Assembly: GCF_014773265.1 (NCBI RefSeq)
Contig: NZ_JACWMY010000009.1
Location: forward strand, 245,292 to 309,291
Source of the DNA: Mucilaginibacter pankratovii
Lineage (GTDB): Bacteria > Bacteroidota > Bacteroidia > Sphingobacteriales > Sphingobacteriaceae
DNA: 64,000 bases
Reading direction: 5' to 3'
Shown here: piece after piece, positions 25,582 to 35,046 of the stretch
How the letters are laid out: each line of letters starts with the position of its first letter
Numbering within the stretch: the first letter of the stretch is position 1
The notes under the pieces: generated by a model
Seen by the model: the letters and a program-made list of their open reading frames with translations, nothing else
Database searches by the model: none
What the model was told of the DNA's origin: nothing
Translations under genes and position numbers: made by a program

Positions 25582-26502
25582 TCAAGCTTTTTTATGCAGA
25601 TATTTGCTTTTCAGCTGTTTAAGAAACATTAATCCGCGGTTTACAAGGCTACCTTTTCTATTTTTAAGGAAATACTTAATAGCTTCATAAGCCTTTTTAT
25701 CTTCTTTAATAATTTCCGGGAAATATTTAACCCGTTTTTGAGCTATTTGCACCTGGTAGGTGTTTTCGATGTTGGAGTGCGTTCCGCTGCCATCGTGCCC
25801 AATGTTATGCACCAGCGAATGCAGCGGGTTTAAAGTTAAGCCGTTCTTTAAAAAAATAGAGGCATACCACCGGATGGCCCAGGAATTATTTCGGCCGGCC
25901 TTAAAATCCAGCATCTGTTTCCAGAAATTCATGCTGTGATTGATAGAGAAGCTGTCGATCTTCTGCTTATCAAATTGTGCCATCAGCTTATCTACATCCG
26001 GCTCAAAGTGGTTCCAGGCGCGTGCCCAGGTTGCCCAGCCCCAGCTGAATGCCGCCCGGAAAAAGAACGTTTCGGGCAGGTTTTTATCTTTCAGATCGAA
26101 CATATAGGCGCTCAGGTGCATCACCTTTTCCTCGGCAGCGTAGCGTACCAATCCGTCGTTAAAATACTGCAGGGTATGAGGAGAGGAGAGCAGATCATCC
26201 TCAAAAACGATCACTTTGCCATACTCGGCAACCAGTTGCGTTACCCCGGCAATGATAGAATCGGCCAGGCCAAGGTTTTGCTTACGCTCTATCACCTCTA
26301 CGGCTTTAAAACCGCCGGTTGCTTTGGCCACCTGCCGCACCTCATCTACGCTTGCCTTATCTGCGTCTGTTTTGGCGCCGTCGCAAAAAATAAACAGGCG
26401 CGATTCTTCTGCCAGTAAATTTTTTTGCAAATAGCTTATGGTACGGCGGGTATGATCGGGCCGGTTATAAACAAATAGTGCTATAGGGGCAGGGGATTGC
26501 AA
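25582..26502 (-). CDS. glycosyltransferase, GT2-like
   Basis: A 306-residue GT-A fold protein. It begins APIALFVYNRPDHTRRTISYLQ, continues LFIFCDGAKTDAD, and carries an acidic metal-binding motif in VIVFEDDLLSSPHTLQYFN, followed by FFRAAFSWGWATWARAWNHF, a stretch typical of hypothetical bacterial glycosyltransferases with this architecture. The only usable start is TTG at 26502, since an in-frame stop lies upstream without an ATG between. It is the distal partner of a methyltransferase on the same strand and part of the 25.6-30.4 kb glycan cluster. Confidence 0.85.
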   Translation of the reverse strand: MQSPAPIALFVYNRPDHTRRTISYLQKNLLAEESRLFIFCDGAKTDADKASVDEVRQVAKATGGFKAVEVIERKQNLGLADSIIAGVTQLVAEYGKVIVFEDDLLSSPHTLQYFNDGLVRYAAEEKVMHLSAYMFDLKDKNLPETFFFRAAFSWGWATWARAWNHFEPDVDKLMAQFDKQKIDSFSINHSMNFWKQMLDFKAGRNNSWAIRWYASIFLKNGLTLNPLHSLVHNIGHDGSGTHSNIENTYQVQIAQKRVKYFPEIIKEDKKAYEAIKYFLKNRKGSLVNRGLMFLKQLKSKYLHKKA

Positions 26503-26620
26503 GGATTTAATTAGTGATTGAGTGAGTTAGCGAATGAGTGAATGTACATAGTGCCGATCAATTTGACATTGAGTTTTTAAAATTCGTGAAATTGGATCAA
26601 TTCGATCAATTCGTGTCTGT

Positions 26621-27394
26621 TTAAAATATATCGGCCTGTTTATCGGTTTTTTTGCAAAGTACGGTGTAAGCGTTTGCGTACTTTTCAGTCGCTTTTCCCC
26701 CGCCAAGTTTGCTTAGCGTATTTTTTATGGTATACTCGGCAGCTATTTTGATCTCGGTTAGTAAACTTTTGGCTTTCTTTTGGTTGATGTAGGTATTAAA
26801 CCTGGTCACCTCGGGCTCTATCATCGACGTAAGATCCTTTTCTATCTCATAACCTTCGGTGATGAGTAAATAACGCAGGCTGGTGGGCGTATAAACATTG
26901 ATATGGCCGTAAGCCAAAAAATGTTTAATATTTTTATCTACCCCGGCTTTATAATCAAGCGGTACCTCTATCACAAACTGGCGGGCTACGCGCTTTATCT
27001 CGCGCAGCAAAATGCGCTCATGCTCTACATGCTCCAATACGTGAGAGAGGATAATAAGATCGAAACTATCATCGCCGAACGGCAATTTGTAACCATCAAA
27101 CTCCAGTACCGATTTTAAACCTTTGATATTGGCGGCTTTGATGTGCTCCACACCGCTGGCCGAGATCTCTACCGCATGGTATTCGGGCGCGAAGTTTTGG
27201 TCCGACAGGTATTTTAAGATACTGCCGTCGCCCGCACCCACCTCCAGTACTTTGCCGAAGCTTTTGCCCGTACAAACATCAACAATATGCTGTGCCTTGT
27301 ATTTAGCGCCGAGCATTCGCCAGGCCTCATCGTGCTTTTGATAAAATTCGTCGTACGCGGTTTTTACGTTGCCGCTAATGGCAGATTGTTGCAT
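26621..27394 (-). CDS. class I SAM-dependent methyltransferase
   Basis: A 257-residue methyltransferase. Motif I is GKVLEVGAGDGSILKYL, motif II/III region is YHAVEISASGVEHI, and DLIILSHVLEHVEHERILLREI is the typical motif IV stretch of methyltransferase type 11 proteins. An ATG at 27394 is preferred over the TTG one codon upstream. It lies next to the GT2 gene, suggesting methylation of a glycan or of its lipid carrier; the target is unknown. Confidence 0.85.
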   Translation of the reverse strand: MQQSAISGNVKTAYDEFYQKHDEAWRMLGAKYKAQHIVDVCTGKSFGKVLEVGAGDGSILKYLSDQNFAPEYHAVEISASGVEHIKAANIKGLKSVLEFDGYKLPFGDDSFDLIILSHVLEHVEHERILLREIKRVARQFVIEVPLDYKAGVDKNIKHFLAYGHINVYTPTSLRYLLITEGYEIEKDLTSMIEPEVTRFNTYINQKKAKSLLTEIKIAAEYTIKNTLSKLGGGKATEKYANAYTVLCKKTDKQADIF

Positions 27395-27615
27395 CAATAT
27401 AAATATATCCTAAGCGTGTAAAGTTAGCGTATTGCACAAACGTTTAAAATATTTTTATTTACCTAAAATAGTAAACCCTGTTAGCCCGTTCAGCGTCATC
27501 TGTTAATTTGTACAGAATGCCACATTTAAATATCGCCGATCTTGCCCGCCTGCCAGCAAACATCCCGGGGCTTTTTCATTTTTAAGTGTGTAAAGATTAT
27601 CGTTTATTTGCCCTT

Positions 27616-28302
27616 ATGTTTGATTTCAAAAAAGCCATTTTAAAATACTTACCTATACACTATTTTAAGGCGGTAAACTCTTACTCGCAGGAAGGGGAAG
27701 ATATGGTGCTCCGCTCTTTTTATGAAGGTAAAAAAAACTACAAAGGCTTTTTTGTGGATGTTGGCGCCCATCATCCATACCGTTTTTCTAACACCCAGTA
27801 TTTTTACAAAAAAGGATGGCGCGGCATCAATATCGAACCTACCCCCGGTGCTATAAAAGCATTTAACATATTCAGAAAGAACGATATCAACTTAAATATC
27901 GGCATCAGTGCCATAAAGGATAAGTTAACCTTTTATTGCTTTAACGAACCCGCTCTTAATGGTTTTTCTAAAGAGATCTCACAGGAACGCGACTCGACAT
28001 CAGCCAAATACCACATCACCCGGGAAGTAGAGATAGAAACCTGGCCGCTATCAGAAGTACTGGACAAATACCTGCCTGCCGGCCAGCAAATAGATTTTTT
28101 AACAATAGATGTAGAAGGATTGGACCTGCAGGTGTTAAAATCAAACAACTGGGCAAAATACAAACCATCGTACATCCTGGTGGAAGACCGTATAGATTTT
28201 GAAAACCTAACCAGTTCTGAAGTATACGCCTATTTACAGGTACAAGGGTACCAGCTGGTAGCCAAAACGCTGCGAACTCTGTTTTTTAAATACAAAGCTT
28301 AG
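27616..28302 (+). CDS. FkbM family methyltransferase
   Basis: A 228-residue SAM-dependent methyltransferase of the FkbM family. Typical features are YSQEGEDMVLRSF at the start of the domain, FFVDVGAHHPYRFSNT as motif I, GINIEPTPGAIKAF, and IDFLTIDVEGLDLQVLKSNNW, the conserved family motif. It would O-methylate a sugar or similar hydroxyl. I place the start at ATG 27616, since the upstream in-frame residues (MCKDYRLFAL) do not resemble the family. Its end overlaps the stop of the convergent lipoprotein gene by four bases. Confidence 0.85.
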   Translation: MFDFKKAILKYLPIHYFKAVNSYSQEGEDMVLRSFYEGKKNYKGFFVDVGAHHPYRFSNTQYFYKKGWRGINIEPTPGAIKAFNIFRKNDINLNIGISAIKDKLTFYCFNEPALNGFSKEISQERDSTSAKYHITREVEIETWPLSEVLDKYLPAGQQIDFLTIDVEGLDLQVLKSNNWAKYKPSYILVEDRIDFENLTSSEVYAYLQVQGYQLVAKTLRTLFFKYKA

Positions 28303-29063
28303 TGCTTAACGTACTTTTGCAAATAGTTGGTTTGAGTAGCCTGGTCCTTCCTCCATATGGTAAGTGAATCGGTTGTAACTCGCTGAATTTCGAAACTCCG
28401 CTCTAAGGGTGTGCCTTTATCCAGCATCAACTGGCATCCATCGGTAAGACTCCACGTGCCATCTAAGGGCACGCCATCACTTACCCTGTTGTAAGATGCA
28501 TTGGCATTAAGCTGGAAAAACCCGATAGGAAATATGGTGTAATAACCTGTTACACCGTTCGCGTCATAGCTTTCTACATAGATAGAAGTGTTATCCCAGC
28601 GATTTTGCAATTGCGCAAGGGTGGGGCACTTGTAGGCTACGTAATGCTGTGTATAAAGTTTGTTGCCCGCTTTGCGGCGCAGGGTTAACGAATCGTTGGT
28701 GAGTTTTAATACATCAAATTTTCGTTCGAGGGCAGCTTTAGGATCGAGTACCAACTGGCAGCTATCGGTAATATCCCAGGCACCGCTCAGAGGTACGTTA
28801 TCGCTTAAAACGTTATAGGTTGAGTTGCTGTTTAACTGAAAGTAGCCTATCGGGTGGATGAAGGTTTTGCTTTCAATTGCACCGGCGGCGTTGTAAGTAT
28901 CAATCTCGGTAAAGGTATTTGCCCATCTCTTAAAATAATCTATTTTATCATCGTAAAGGCAGGATTTTTTAAGATCATCTATAGCAACCTGATCTTTTAC
29001 GCAAGAGCTAAGTGCAGTGATAGCTGCTATGATTATGGTGTAAAAAGTAAATATTTTCCTCAT
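28299..29063 (-). CDS. lipoprotein with duplicated lipocalin-like domain
   Basis: A 254-residue exported protein with a lipoprotein signal ending TALSSC (Cys21). The mature part is an internal duplication: about 36-135 and 150-248 share the pattern RWxNTxxxxxxYxAxG, P-I-G-(Y/F)-FQLN-NxxYNxxSDxVPLxG, WxxTDxCQLxLD, LERxF, TxDSLTxxRK. Each copy resembles the small lipocalin-like domains common in Bacteroidota lipoproteins. No function is known. A TATATTTG box lies 20 bases upstream of the ATG. Confidence 0.8.
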   Translation of the reverse strand: MRKIFTFYTIIIAAITALSSCVKDQVAIDDLKKSCLYDDKIDYFKRWANTFTEIDTYNAAGAIESKTFIHPIGYFQLNSNSTYNVLSDNVPLSGAWDITDSCQLVLDPKAALERKFDVLKLTNDSLTLRRKAGNKLYTQHYVAYKCPTLAQLQNRWDNTSIYVESYDANGVTGYYTIFPIGFFQLNANASYNRVSDGVPLDGTWSLTDGCQLMLDKGTPLERSFEIQRVTTDSLTIWRKDQATQTNYLQKYVKH

Positions 29064-29082
29064 TGTAAAAGGTTTAGTTAGC

Positions 29083-29090
29083 CAAATATA
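29083..29090 (-). promoter_or_regulatory. Bacteroidota -7 box, TATATTTG
   Basis: A perfect TAnnTTTG match 20 bases before the ATG of the duplicated-domain lipoprotein. It lies at the very end of the flippase gene and so would separate the two transcription units. Confidence 0.55.
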
Positions 29091-29092
29091 AC

Positions 29093-30409
29093 CTATTTTT
29101 TAAAAGAATTATCTTTTAATGAAATAAATAAAAGCGACTTCAGCATCATAACCCCCTGTGCCCTCACTTTTGGAATAAGCAGTATAAAAAAAGTGGAACA
29201 GGCATAACCGATGAGTGTGGCAATGGCAGCCCCCATCATCCCCATCCGCGGTATCAATATCAGGTTGAGGATGATATTAACCACTGCACCAAAGGCCGAG
29301 CGGATAAAAGTGAGTTTTACATAATTTTCGGCAACTAAATATTGCCCGTTTGCCGCACCTAAAAACACAAACACCCCCGACCAGATATGCACCGACAGCG
29401 TAGGCGCCGCGTAAGCATATTCGGGCGTATAAACCTTATATATTAAATGTGATGCAAAGGTGATAACAATGGCAGCCGGTACGCTTAGATATACCATCAG
29501 ATCGTACAGGTTTTGCAAGCGTTTACGGTAGCGCTCCGGGTCGTCGCGCCGGGCGTTTAATATGGCCGGGAAAAGCGAAGTAACGATAACCGCGGGGACA
29601 AAATTCCAGGCCTCGCTTAATGTAGCTACGGTTGCATACGCCCCGGCTTCCTTTACGCCTTTTATGTTTTGGATCATAATGGCATCTATCTTCATGTAAA
29701 GTGCCACCATAACGCCGGATATGATGAGCGGCCACGAGAGCAGCAGCATTTTCTTAGCGAGAGCCTGATTGTACGTCCAATCGAAAATATTGCGGCCTTT
29801 GCGCTGGTAGGTAAAAAAATAACCGATGGATAGCAACAGGAAATCGAACGCGTAAGCGTAAACAAAAAACACCAGCGGCATTTTTGCCCAGATAAGCCAA
29901 AGTTTAATTCCTGCGGATACCAGTTTGCCCGTTACCTGCACCTGCATAATGTATTTGGATTGTACTTCGCTTTGGAAGTACGAATCGATTACGTTTAGCG
30001 CCTGTAATACACCGATAGAAGAAAGTATCAGCACAAAATAATAGGGGGTGCCTTTGGCGGGATAAATGTGGTAAGCCAGCCATATTAAGGGCACGCAGCA
30101 GAGCCCTGCCATTATTTTAAGCCAGAAGGATGTGCCGAGGATCTGATCGCGGTTGTTGGGGTATTGGTGCAGCTCTTTTACAATGAACTGATCGAGCCCC
30201 AGGGTGGCCACTGCCGAAAAGAAATAGATATAAATAGTGCCGCCGCTGAATATACCATTTTGCGCGCGCCCAAGGTAGCGGGCAACCAATATGCCTACTA
30301 TCATATTGATAAGCAGGCCACCTACACGCCCCACAAAAAGCATCCCCGTATTTTTAAAATACTTTTCAAGGGCCTGCTGGTCGAATCCTTTAATGGCGGG
30401 TATACGCAT
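29093..30409 (-). CDS. polysaccharide flippase (Wzx-like)
   Basis: A 438-residue membrane protein with about 12-14 hydrophobic segments, of the MOP/oligosaccharide-flippase superfamily. Visible features are the basic N-terminus before GMLFVGRVGGLLINMIVGILVARYLGR, the repeated pattern of paired helices, and the late segment NIILNLILIPRMGMMGAAIATLIGY, which is characteristic of Wzx/RfbX proteins. It would move a lipid-linked oligosaccharide across the inner membrane. Neighbouring glycosyltransferase and methyltransferase genes fit that role. Confidence 0.9.
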   Translation of the reverse strand: MRIPAIKGFDQQALEKYFKNTGMLFVGRVGGLLINMIVGILVARYLGRAQNGIFSGGTIYIYFFSAVATLGLDQFIVKELHQYPNNRDQILGTSFWLKIMAGLCCVPLIWLAYHIYPAKGTPYYFVLILSSIGVLQALNVIDSYFQSEVQSKYIMQVQVTGKLVSAGIKLWLIWAKMPLVFFVYAYAFDFLLLSIGYFFTYQRKGRNIFDWTYNQALAKKMLLLSWPLIISGVMVALYMKIDAIMIQNIKGVKEAGAYATVATLSEAWNFVPAVIVTSLFPAILNARRDDPERYRKRLQNLYDLMVYLSVPAAIVITFASHLIYKVYTPEYAYAAPTLSVHIWSGVFVFLGAANGQYLVAENYVKLTFIRSAFGAVVNIILNLILIPRMGMMGAAIATLIGYACSTFFILLIPKVRAQGVMMLKSLLFISLKDNSFKK

Positions 30410-30417
30410 AGTTTGCG

Positions 30418-30425
30418 CAAAGATA
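30418..30425 (-). promoter_or_regulatory. Bacteroidota -7 box, TATCTTTG
   Basis: A TAnnTTTG match on the minus strand only 8 bases before the flippase ATG at 30409. If used, transcription would begin at or very near the start codon. Confidence 0.4.
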
Positions 30426-30472
30426 GTGTTTTAGAGATTAGAGGATAGAGGTTGGAGATTAGTTGTTTTTAC

Positions 30473-30507
30473 TTAAACAAAAAAGGCATCCGTAAAACGG
30501 ATGCCTT
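30473..30507 (-). terminator. Rho-independent terminator of typA
   Basis: AAGGCATCCGT and ACGGATGCCTT (30483-30507) form an 11-bp stem with a three-base loop, followed by a T-rich tract on the minus strand. It lies about 31 bases after the typA stop. Confidence 0.9.
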
Positions 30508-30538
30508 CTGTATATGTGGTTATAGATTAACCTCTGAA

Positions 30539-32350
30539 TTACTGCGCCTGGAATTTTTTAGCGTTAATTCTGCGTTCGTTCTCGTTAAGGTAGATCTTAC
30601 GCATACGGATACTTTGCGGGGTTACCTCGATGTATTCGTCGGCCTGGATGTACTCCATAGACTCCTCAAGAGAGAATTTAATAGCAGGTGCAATACGCAC
30701 GTTGGTATCGCTACCAGATGCACGCATGTTGGTTAACTGCTTGCCTTTGGTTAAGTTAATAACCAAATCGTTATCGCGGATGTGCTCGCCTAAAACCTGT
30801 CCTTCGTAAACATCGGTTCCGGGGTCGATGTGGAAACGACCACGATCCTGTAACTTATCAATAGCGAAAGCAGTGGTTTTACCGGTATCCATAGATACCA
30901 ATACACCATTTAAACGACCAGGGATCTGGCCTTTCCATGGCTCGTATGCTTTAAAGCGGTGAGCCATAATAGCCTCGCCACCGGTTGCGGTTAATACGTT
31001 GTTACGTAAGCCGATGATACCACGTGCAGGGATATCAAACTCTAAGTGCTGTAAGTCGCCTTTTGGCTCCATTATCAACAGGTCGCCTTTGCGCTGTGTA
31101 ACCAGCTCAATTACTTTACCTGCAACTTCGCCCGGTACATCAACAATCAGGGTTTCAACCGGCTCGCATTTAACACCATCAATTTCTTTGATGATAACCT
31201 GCGGCTGGCCAACCTGCAATTCGTAACCTTCGCGACGCATGGTCTCGATTAATACAGATAAGTGAAGGATACCACGGCCATAAACCAGGTACGAATCCGG
31301 CGACTCGGTTTCAACAACCTTAAGCGCCAGGTTTTTTTCCATCTCTTTGTATAAACGATCGCGCAGGTGGCGTGATGTTACAAACTTGCCTTCTTTACCA
31401 AAAAATGGTGAAGTGTTAATGGTGAACAGCATGTTCATGGTAGGCTCGTCAATTTTTATAACGGCCAGTTGTTCCGGTTTGTCAAAATCGGCAATGGTAT
31501 CGCCAATATCAAAACCTTCAATACCAACAACCGCACAAATATCGCCGCTGCTAACCGAAGTTGCTTTTACTTTACCCAATCCTTCGAAAGTGTAAAGCTC
31601 TTTGATACGTGATTTTTGGATAGTACCATCGCGTTTCACCAACGATACCGGCATGTTTTCTTTGATAGTACCACGGGCAACACGGCCAATGGCTATACGG
31701 CCTACGAAAGAGGAGTAATCTAACGAGGTGATCTGCATTTGCAGGGTACCTTCTTCGATAGGTGCCGGCGGGATGTTTGCTAAAATAGCATCCATCAACG
31801 GGAAAATATCCTCGGTAGGTTGTTTCCAGTCGGTGCTCATCCAGCCTTGTTTAGATGAACCGTAGATAACAGGGAAATCCAATTGATCTTCGGTAGCCTC
31901 AAGGTTAAAGAACAATTCGAAGATTTGTTCGTAAACTTCCTCAGGGCGGCAGTTTTCTTTATCCACTTTGTTTACAACCACAATTGGTTTTAAGCCTAAA
32001 GCCAAAGCCTTTTGGGTTACAAAGCGGGTTTGAGGCATAGCGCCTTCAAACGCATCGCATAATAATAAAACGCCATCAGCCATTTTCAATACACGCTCAA
32101 CCTCACCGCCAAAGTCGGCGTGACCAGGGGTATCAATGATGTTGATCTTAACATCTTTATACATTACCGAAACGTTTTTCGATACGATGGTGATACCACG
32201 CTCGCGCTCCAGGTCGTTGTTGTCTAAGATCAGTTCGCCTGTTTCTTGTCCGTCACGGAAGATGGCGCAGCTGTGTAAAATTTTGTCAACCAATGTGGTT
32301 TTACCGTGGTCAACGTGTGCGATGATCGCTATATTTCTTATTTTTTGCAT
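30539..32350 (-). CDS. typA: translational GTPase TypA/BipA
   Basis: A 603-residue ribosome-associated GTPase. G1 is AHVDHGKTTLVDKIL, G3 is DTPGHADFGGEV, G4 is NKVD, and the effector loop ERERGITIVSKN is present. Domains II, III and V follow (LHLSVLIETMRREGYEL, PARGIIGLRNNVLTATGGEA), then the TypA-specific C-terminal domain. Length is normal. It supports ribosome assembly and growth under stress or cold. Monocistronic, with a strong terminator and a TATCTTTG box about 25 bases upstream. Confidence 0.97.
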   Translation of the reverse strand: MQKIRNIAIIAHVDHGKTTLVDKILHSCAIFRDGQETGELILDNNDLERERGITIVSKNVSVMYKDVKINIIDTPGHADFGGEVERVLKMADGVLLLCDAFEGAMPQTRFVTQKALALGLKPIVVVNKVDKENCRPEEVYEQIFELFFNLEATEDQLDFPVIYGSSKQGWMSTDWKQPTEDIFPLMDAILANIPPAPIEEGTLQMQITSLDYSSFVGRIAIGRVARGTIKENMPVSLVKRDGTIQKSRIKELYTFEGLGKVKATSVSSGDICAVVGIEGFDIGDTIADFDKPEQLAVIKIDEPTMNMLFTINTSPFFGKEGKFVTSRHLRDRLYKEMEKNLALKVVETESPDSYLVYGRGILHLSVLIETMRREGYELQVGQPQVIIKEIDGVKCEPVETLIVDVPGEVAGKVIELVTQRKGDLLIMEPKGDLQHLEFDIPARGIIGLRNNVLTATGGEAIMAHRFKAYEPWKGQIPGRLNGVLVSMDTGKTTAFAIDKLQDRGRFHIDPGTDVYEGQVLGEHIRDNDLVINLTKGKQLTNMRASGSDTNVRIAPAIKFSLEESMEYIQADEYIEVTPQSIRMRKIYLNENERRINAKKFQAQ

Positions 32351-32633
32351 GAAAATGCCCTTCTAAATTTGGCGCAAAGATACGCTTAAATTTCGGGATT
32401 TGAAAGGGTTGGCTGCTTTTTACAATTGTTTGATGGAGAGTTAATTGTTGGGTAACATAGTGGTTGGCAGAAAACATTGTTTTTTTGTCACTTGGATGAG
32501 CCGTAGGAGGGACAAGATGTTGGGTGAATCGGAACTTATACGTTATCAACGCTGCTTAGTGTGTAAATCGCTTAATCCTGCTTCCGCTTTTTCTGTTGGG
32601 TACGAAGCGCAGAAACCAGACGATGCCCTTCGG
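32351..32633. other. intergenic region upstream of typA
   Basis: About 280 bases without a convincing gene. The end near 32375 carries the probable typA promoter. The rest is AT-rich with short open frames on both strands that have no family resemblance. No hairpin with a T tract is evident for the SGNH gene that ends at 32634. Confidence 0.5.
32375..32382 (-). promoter_or_regulatory. Bacteroidota -7 box, TATCTTTG
   Basis: A TAnnTTTG match on the minus strand 24 bases before the typA ATG; a weak TTTC lies at roughly the -33 spacing. Confidence 0.5.
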
Positions 32634-33377
32634 TCATTTCTTTGCATGGTGTATTATTTCCATATTTATAAGTTTTACCCAAATGCCATAACCCAGTTGA
32701 TTAAGATGAATTCCGTCGGGCTTTGCATACTTGATATCCAGGTCTCCCTTTTTATCTTTAACCTGTTTATTTAAATCAATGTAAGTGTAATTGATCGCAT
32801 CCGCATGCCGCATTAGTTCGCTGTTTATAAAATTTATCTGCTTGTTTTTATGATATGATGCCGGATACTCCGTTTTCACATTATCGTTGGTCGGTAAAAT
32901 ACTTGTAATATAAACCTGTGTGCCCGGTGAATTTTTGTGAACCTGTTTCACAATTGACAGTATGTTTTTTGAAATGATTTGTTGTGGAATATTTTGGGAG
33001 ATGTCATTTATTCCAATTTCGATAAAAAGCTTGCCTGGCTTACGAATCATAATGTCGTTCAAACGCGCTAAAACACCATACGTATTGTCGCCTGCAATTC
33101 CCCGGTTCAAAATTGTTGAATCACCTAAAAGTTTGCTCCAGTCGCCAAATTGCGTTAAGCTATTTCCCAGAAATATAATTTTATATTTTACTACCTTTTC
33201 GCTGTTAAAAGCAGCTACGCGCTTTTGGTAATACACTTTTGCATAACGTATGGTATCGTACCGCATATTTTGGCCAATTGCGGCAACTGGCAGCAGGCAA
33301 AAAAATAGCGGCAGGCATGCTTTTTTTGTATAACACACCGCGGTTAAAAGTAAATTTGTTCTATTTCTTGTTTCCAT
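32634..33377 (-). CDS. SGNH/GDSL hydrolase, exported
   Basis: A 247-residue hydrolase with a hydrophobic N-terminal segment (about 18-35) that looks like an uncleaved or weak signal peptide. The family blocks are all present: IIFLGNSLTQ (block I with the nucleophile serine), NRGIAGDNTYG (block II glycine), IEIGINDIS (block III asparagine) and KPDGIHLNQLGYGIW (block V Asp/His). It likely removes acyl groups from lipids or glycans outside the cytoplasm. It is divergent from an AraC-family regulator 154 bases away, which is a plausible but unproven controller. Base composition is more AT-rich than the flanking genes. Confidence 0.87.
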   Translation of the reverse strand: METRNRTNLLLTAVCYTKKACLPLFFCLLPVAAIGQNMRYDTIRYAKVYYQKRVAAFNSEKVVKYKIIFLGNSLTQFGDWSKLLGDSTILNRGIAGDNTYGVLARLNDIMIRKPGKLFIEIGINDISQNIPQQIISKNILSIVKQVHKNSPGTQVYITSILPTNDNVKTEYPASYHKNKQINFINSELMRHADAINYTYIDLNKQVKDKKGDLDIKYAKPDGIHLNQLGYGIWVKLINMEIIHHAKK

Positions 33378-33531
33378 ATTAATTTGAAATGATTAAGTTG
33401 TTGAGTGTTGTTTTATCCTTGAACCAATAAGGGTTGCAAGGATATATTTTTAATCGGTTGAAAAATGTGCGCAAATGATCAATTATAGATGGGCAATGAA
33501 AATAAACGGATACATTTAATGGACTAACGAT

Positions 33532-34446
33532 ATGTATTTCAATAACTTTCCAGATCACGCTGTCGCCGGTTTTGATGAACAATCGCATTTTAGCCGGTTC
33601 AAAAAGCATAACATTATTTTTAATGCGCAGAGCAGTCACAGTGTGTGCGATCTGCATGTTGGCTGCCTTTCTTTTAAAACGGTAATAAGCGGCGAAGAAT
33701 GGTACGGCATAGGCCATCGTCAAATTGCCGTCAGACCGGCAAAATTTCTGATCATGAACAACAATCAGGCTTATTCCTCACGGATAGATAGCGGTGAACC
33801 GGTAAGGAGCTTGTCGGTTTTTTTTAAAGAGGAGTTTGCATCGGCGGTGTTTCGCGACTTGCTTTATCAGGAAGAATCTCAGCTTGATGATCCTTTTATG
33901 ATCAGCCGGATAAACCCGGAGTTCTTTCAAACACTGAACGATATTGATAATGAGTTACAATTAAAATTAAATGATCTGATTTCTTCACTCAACAGCTATG
34001 GATATAACAATTCTATGGTTGATGAACACCTGGTGTTTATTTTAAATCATTTGATCAGAACACAGGTTTCGGGGATAAACCATGCAAACAACATAAACGC
34101 GGTTAAACAGCATACACGACTTGAAATATATAAGCGATTATGCGTTGCAAAGGATGTTATAGAATCGTATTACATGGAACAACCCGGTTTAGATGCGATA
34201 AGTAGTATGTGCTGCTTGTCAATTCCTCAATTGATCAGGCAGTTTAAGTCAGTTTTTAACACTACTCCACATCAGTATATGATTCAGGTAAGGCTTAAGC
34301 GGGCGGTGGAACTGCTGAATAATACCAATAAGCCAATACATGAGATTACCTGGAGGTGCGGATTTGAAAATGTGAGCGCATTTTGTCGTGCGTTTAAATT
34401 GCAATACGGGATTCAACCGGCGCGGTATAGAAGCGCGGGGCTTTAG
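33532..34446 (+). CDS. AraC family transcriptional regulator
   Basis: A 304-residue regulator. The N-terminal 190 residues form a cupin-like sensing domain (HFSRFKKHNIIF, RPAKFLIMNNNQAYSSRI). The C-terminal 100 residues hold the two helix-turn-helix motifs: LDAISSMCCLSIPQLIRQFK and IHEITWRCGFENVSAFCRAF, followed by GIQPARYR, the usual AraC ending. Two cysteines replace common small residues in the first motif. It shares a 154-base divergent region with the GDSL hydrolase gene. The inducer is unknown. Confidence 0.92.
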   Translation: MYFNNFPDHAVAGFDEQSHFSRFKKHNIIFNAQSSHSVCDLHVGCLSFKTVISGEEWYGIGHRQIAVRPAKFLIMNNNQAYSSRIDSGEPVRSLSVFFKEEFASAVFRDLLYQEESQLDDPFMISRINPEFFQTLNDIDNELQLKLNDLISSLNSYGYNNSMVDEHLVFILNHLIRTQVSGINHANNINAVKQHTRLEIYKRLCVAKDVIESYYMEQPGLDAISSMCCLSIPQLIRQFKSVFNTTPHQYMIQVRLKRAVELLNNTNKPIHEITWRCGFENVSAFCRAFKLQYGIQPARYRSAGL

Positions 34447-34581
34447 CCCCAAGTCATTTCGGATTTCTTTTAAACTGCGTTGAGTTTCGAGTTTTTGTTT
34501 TGATATTTTAATAGCCACTTCCTATAACGAAACGGGCCTCATGAAAATCCAAAATCCAATAAATCATGGTTCAGACAACTT

Positions 34582-35046
34582 CTAAAACCCCCTCAACCAA
34601 GGCCTGTGCACCAACGGCGAAAAAGCCCACGGGATAGAGCTCAATATCACCAGCAAACCGATAGTAAGCCAAATAGCCTGCGTGCGGAATTTATCGCGGT
34701 CGGTAACCTGCCGTTTGGCTTTTGACGACCCAACGGTGATGATCGCCACGGCGATGAACATCATGGTGATATGCTCCATACCAAAGAAACGGATCTCGCG
34801 CAGGCGCACACCTTCGCTAAAATGGTGGATAAACCAGGTAGTGATGGGGCTAACGGCGTAGAGCCAAAGGCCCAATACAAATTGCACATGAATAATGGAA
34901 ACGGTGGACTGCCTCAGGTTTTCATCGAATTTACTATACGCTTTGCGTCCCAGCCAGCCCTGGTACGACCGGAAGATAGCAACCAGCAAACTGATCAGAA
35001 CCAGCCAGCGGATGAGTGAATGCAGCGGAAGAATTAGGTTGTACAT
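34582..35046 (-). CDS. four-TM hypothetical membrane protein
   Basis: A 154-residue integral membrane protein with four hydrophobic segments (about 10-27, 50-66, 88-104, 124-142). It contains histidines near membrane boundaries (LHSLIRW, IIHVQF, FGMEHITMMF), a layout seen in small cytochrome b561-like proteins of Bacteroidota, but heme binding is not shown by sequence alone. No neighbour shares its strand closely, so no pathway can be suggested. Confidence 0.75.
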   Translation of the reverse strand: MYNLILPLHSLIRWLVLISLLVAIFRSYQGWLGRKAYSKFDENLRQSTVSIIHVQFVLGLWLYAVSPITTWFIHHFSEGVRLREIRFFGMEHITMMFIAVAIITVGSSKAKRQVTDRDKFRTQAIWLTIGLLVILSSIPWAFSPLVHRPWLRGF

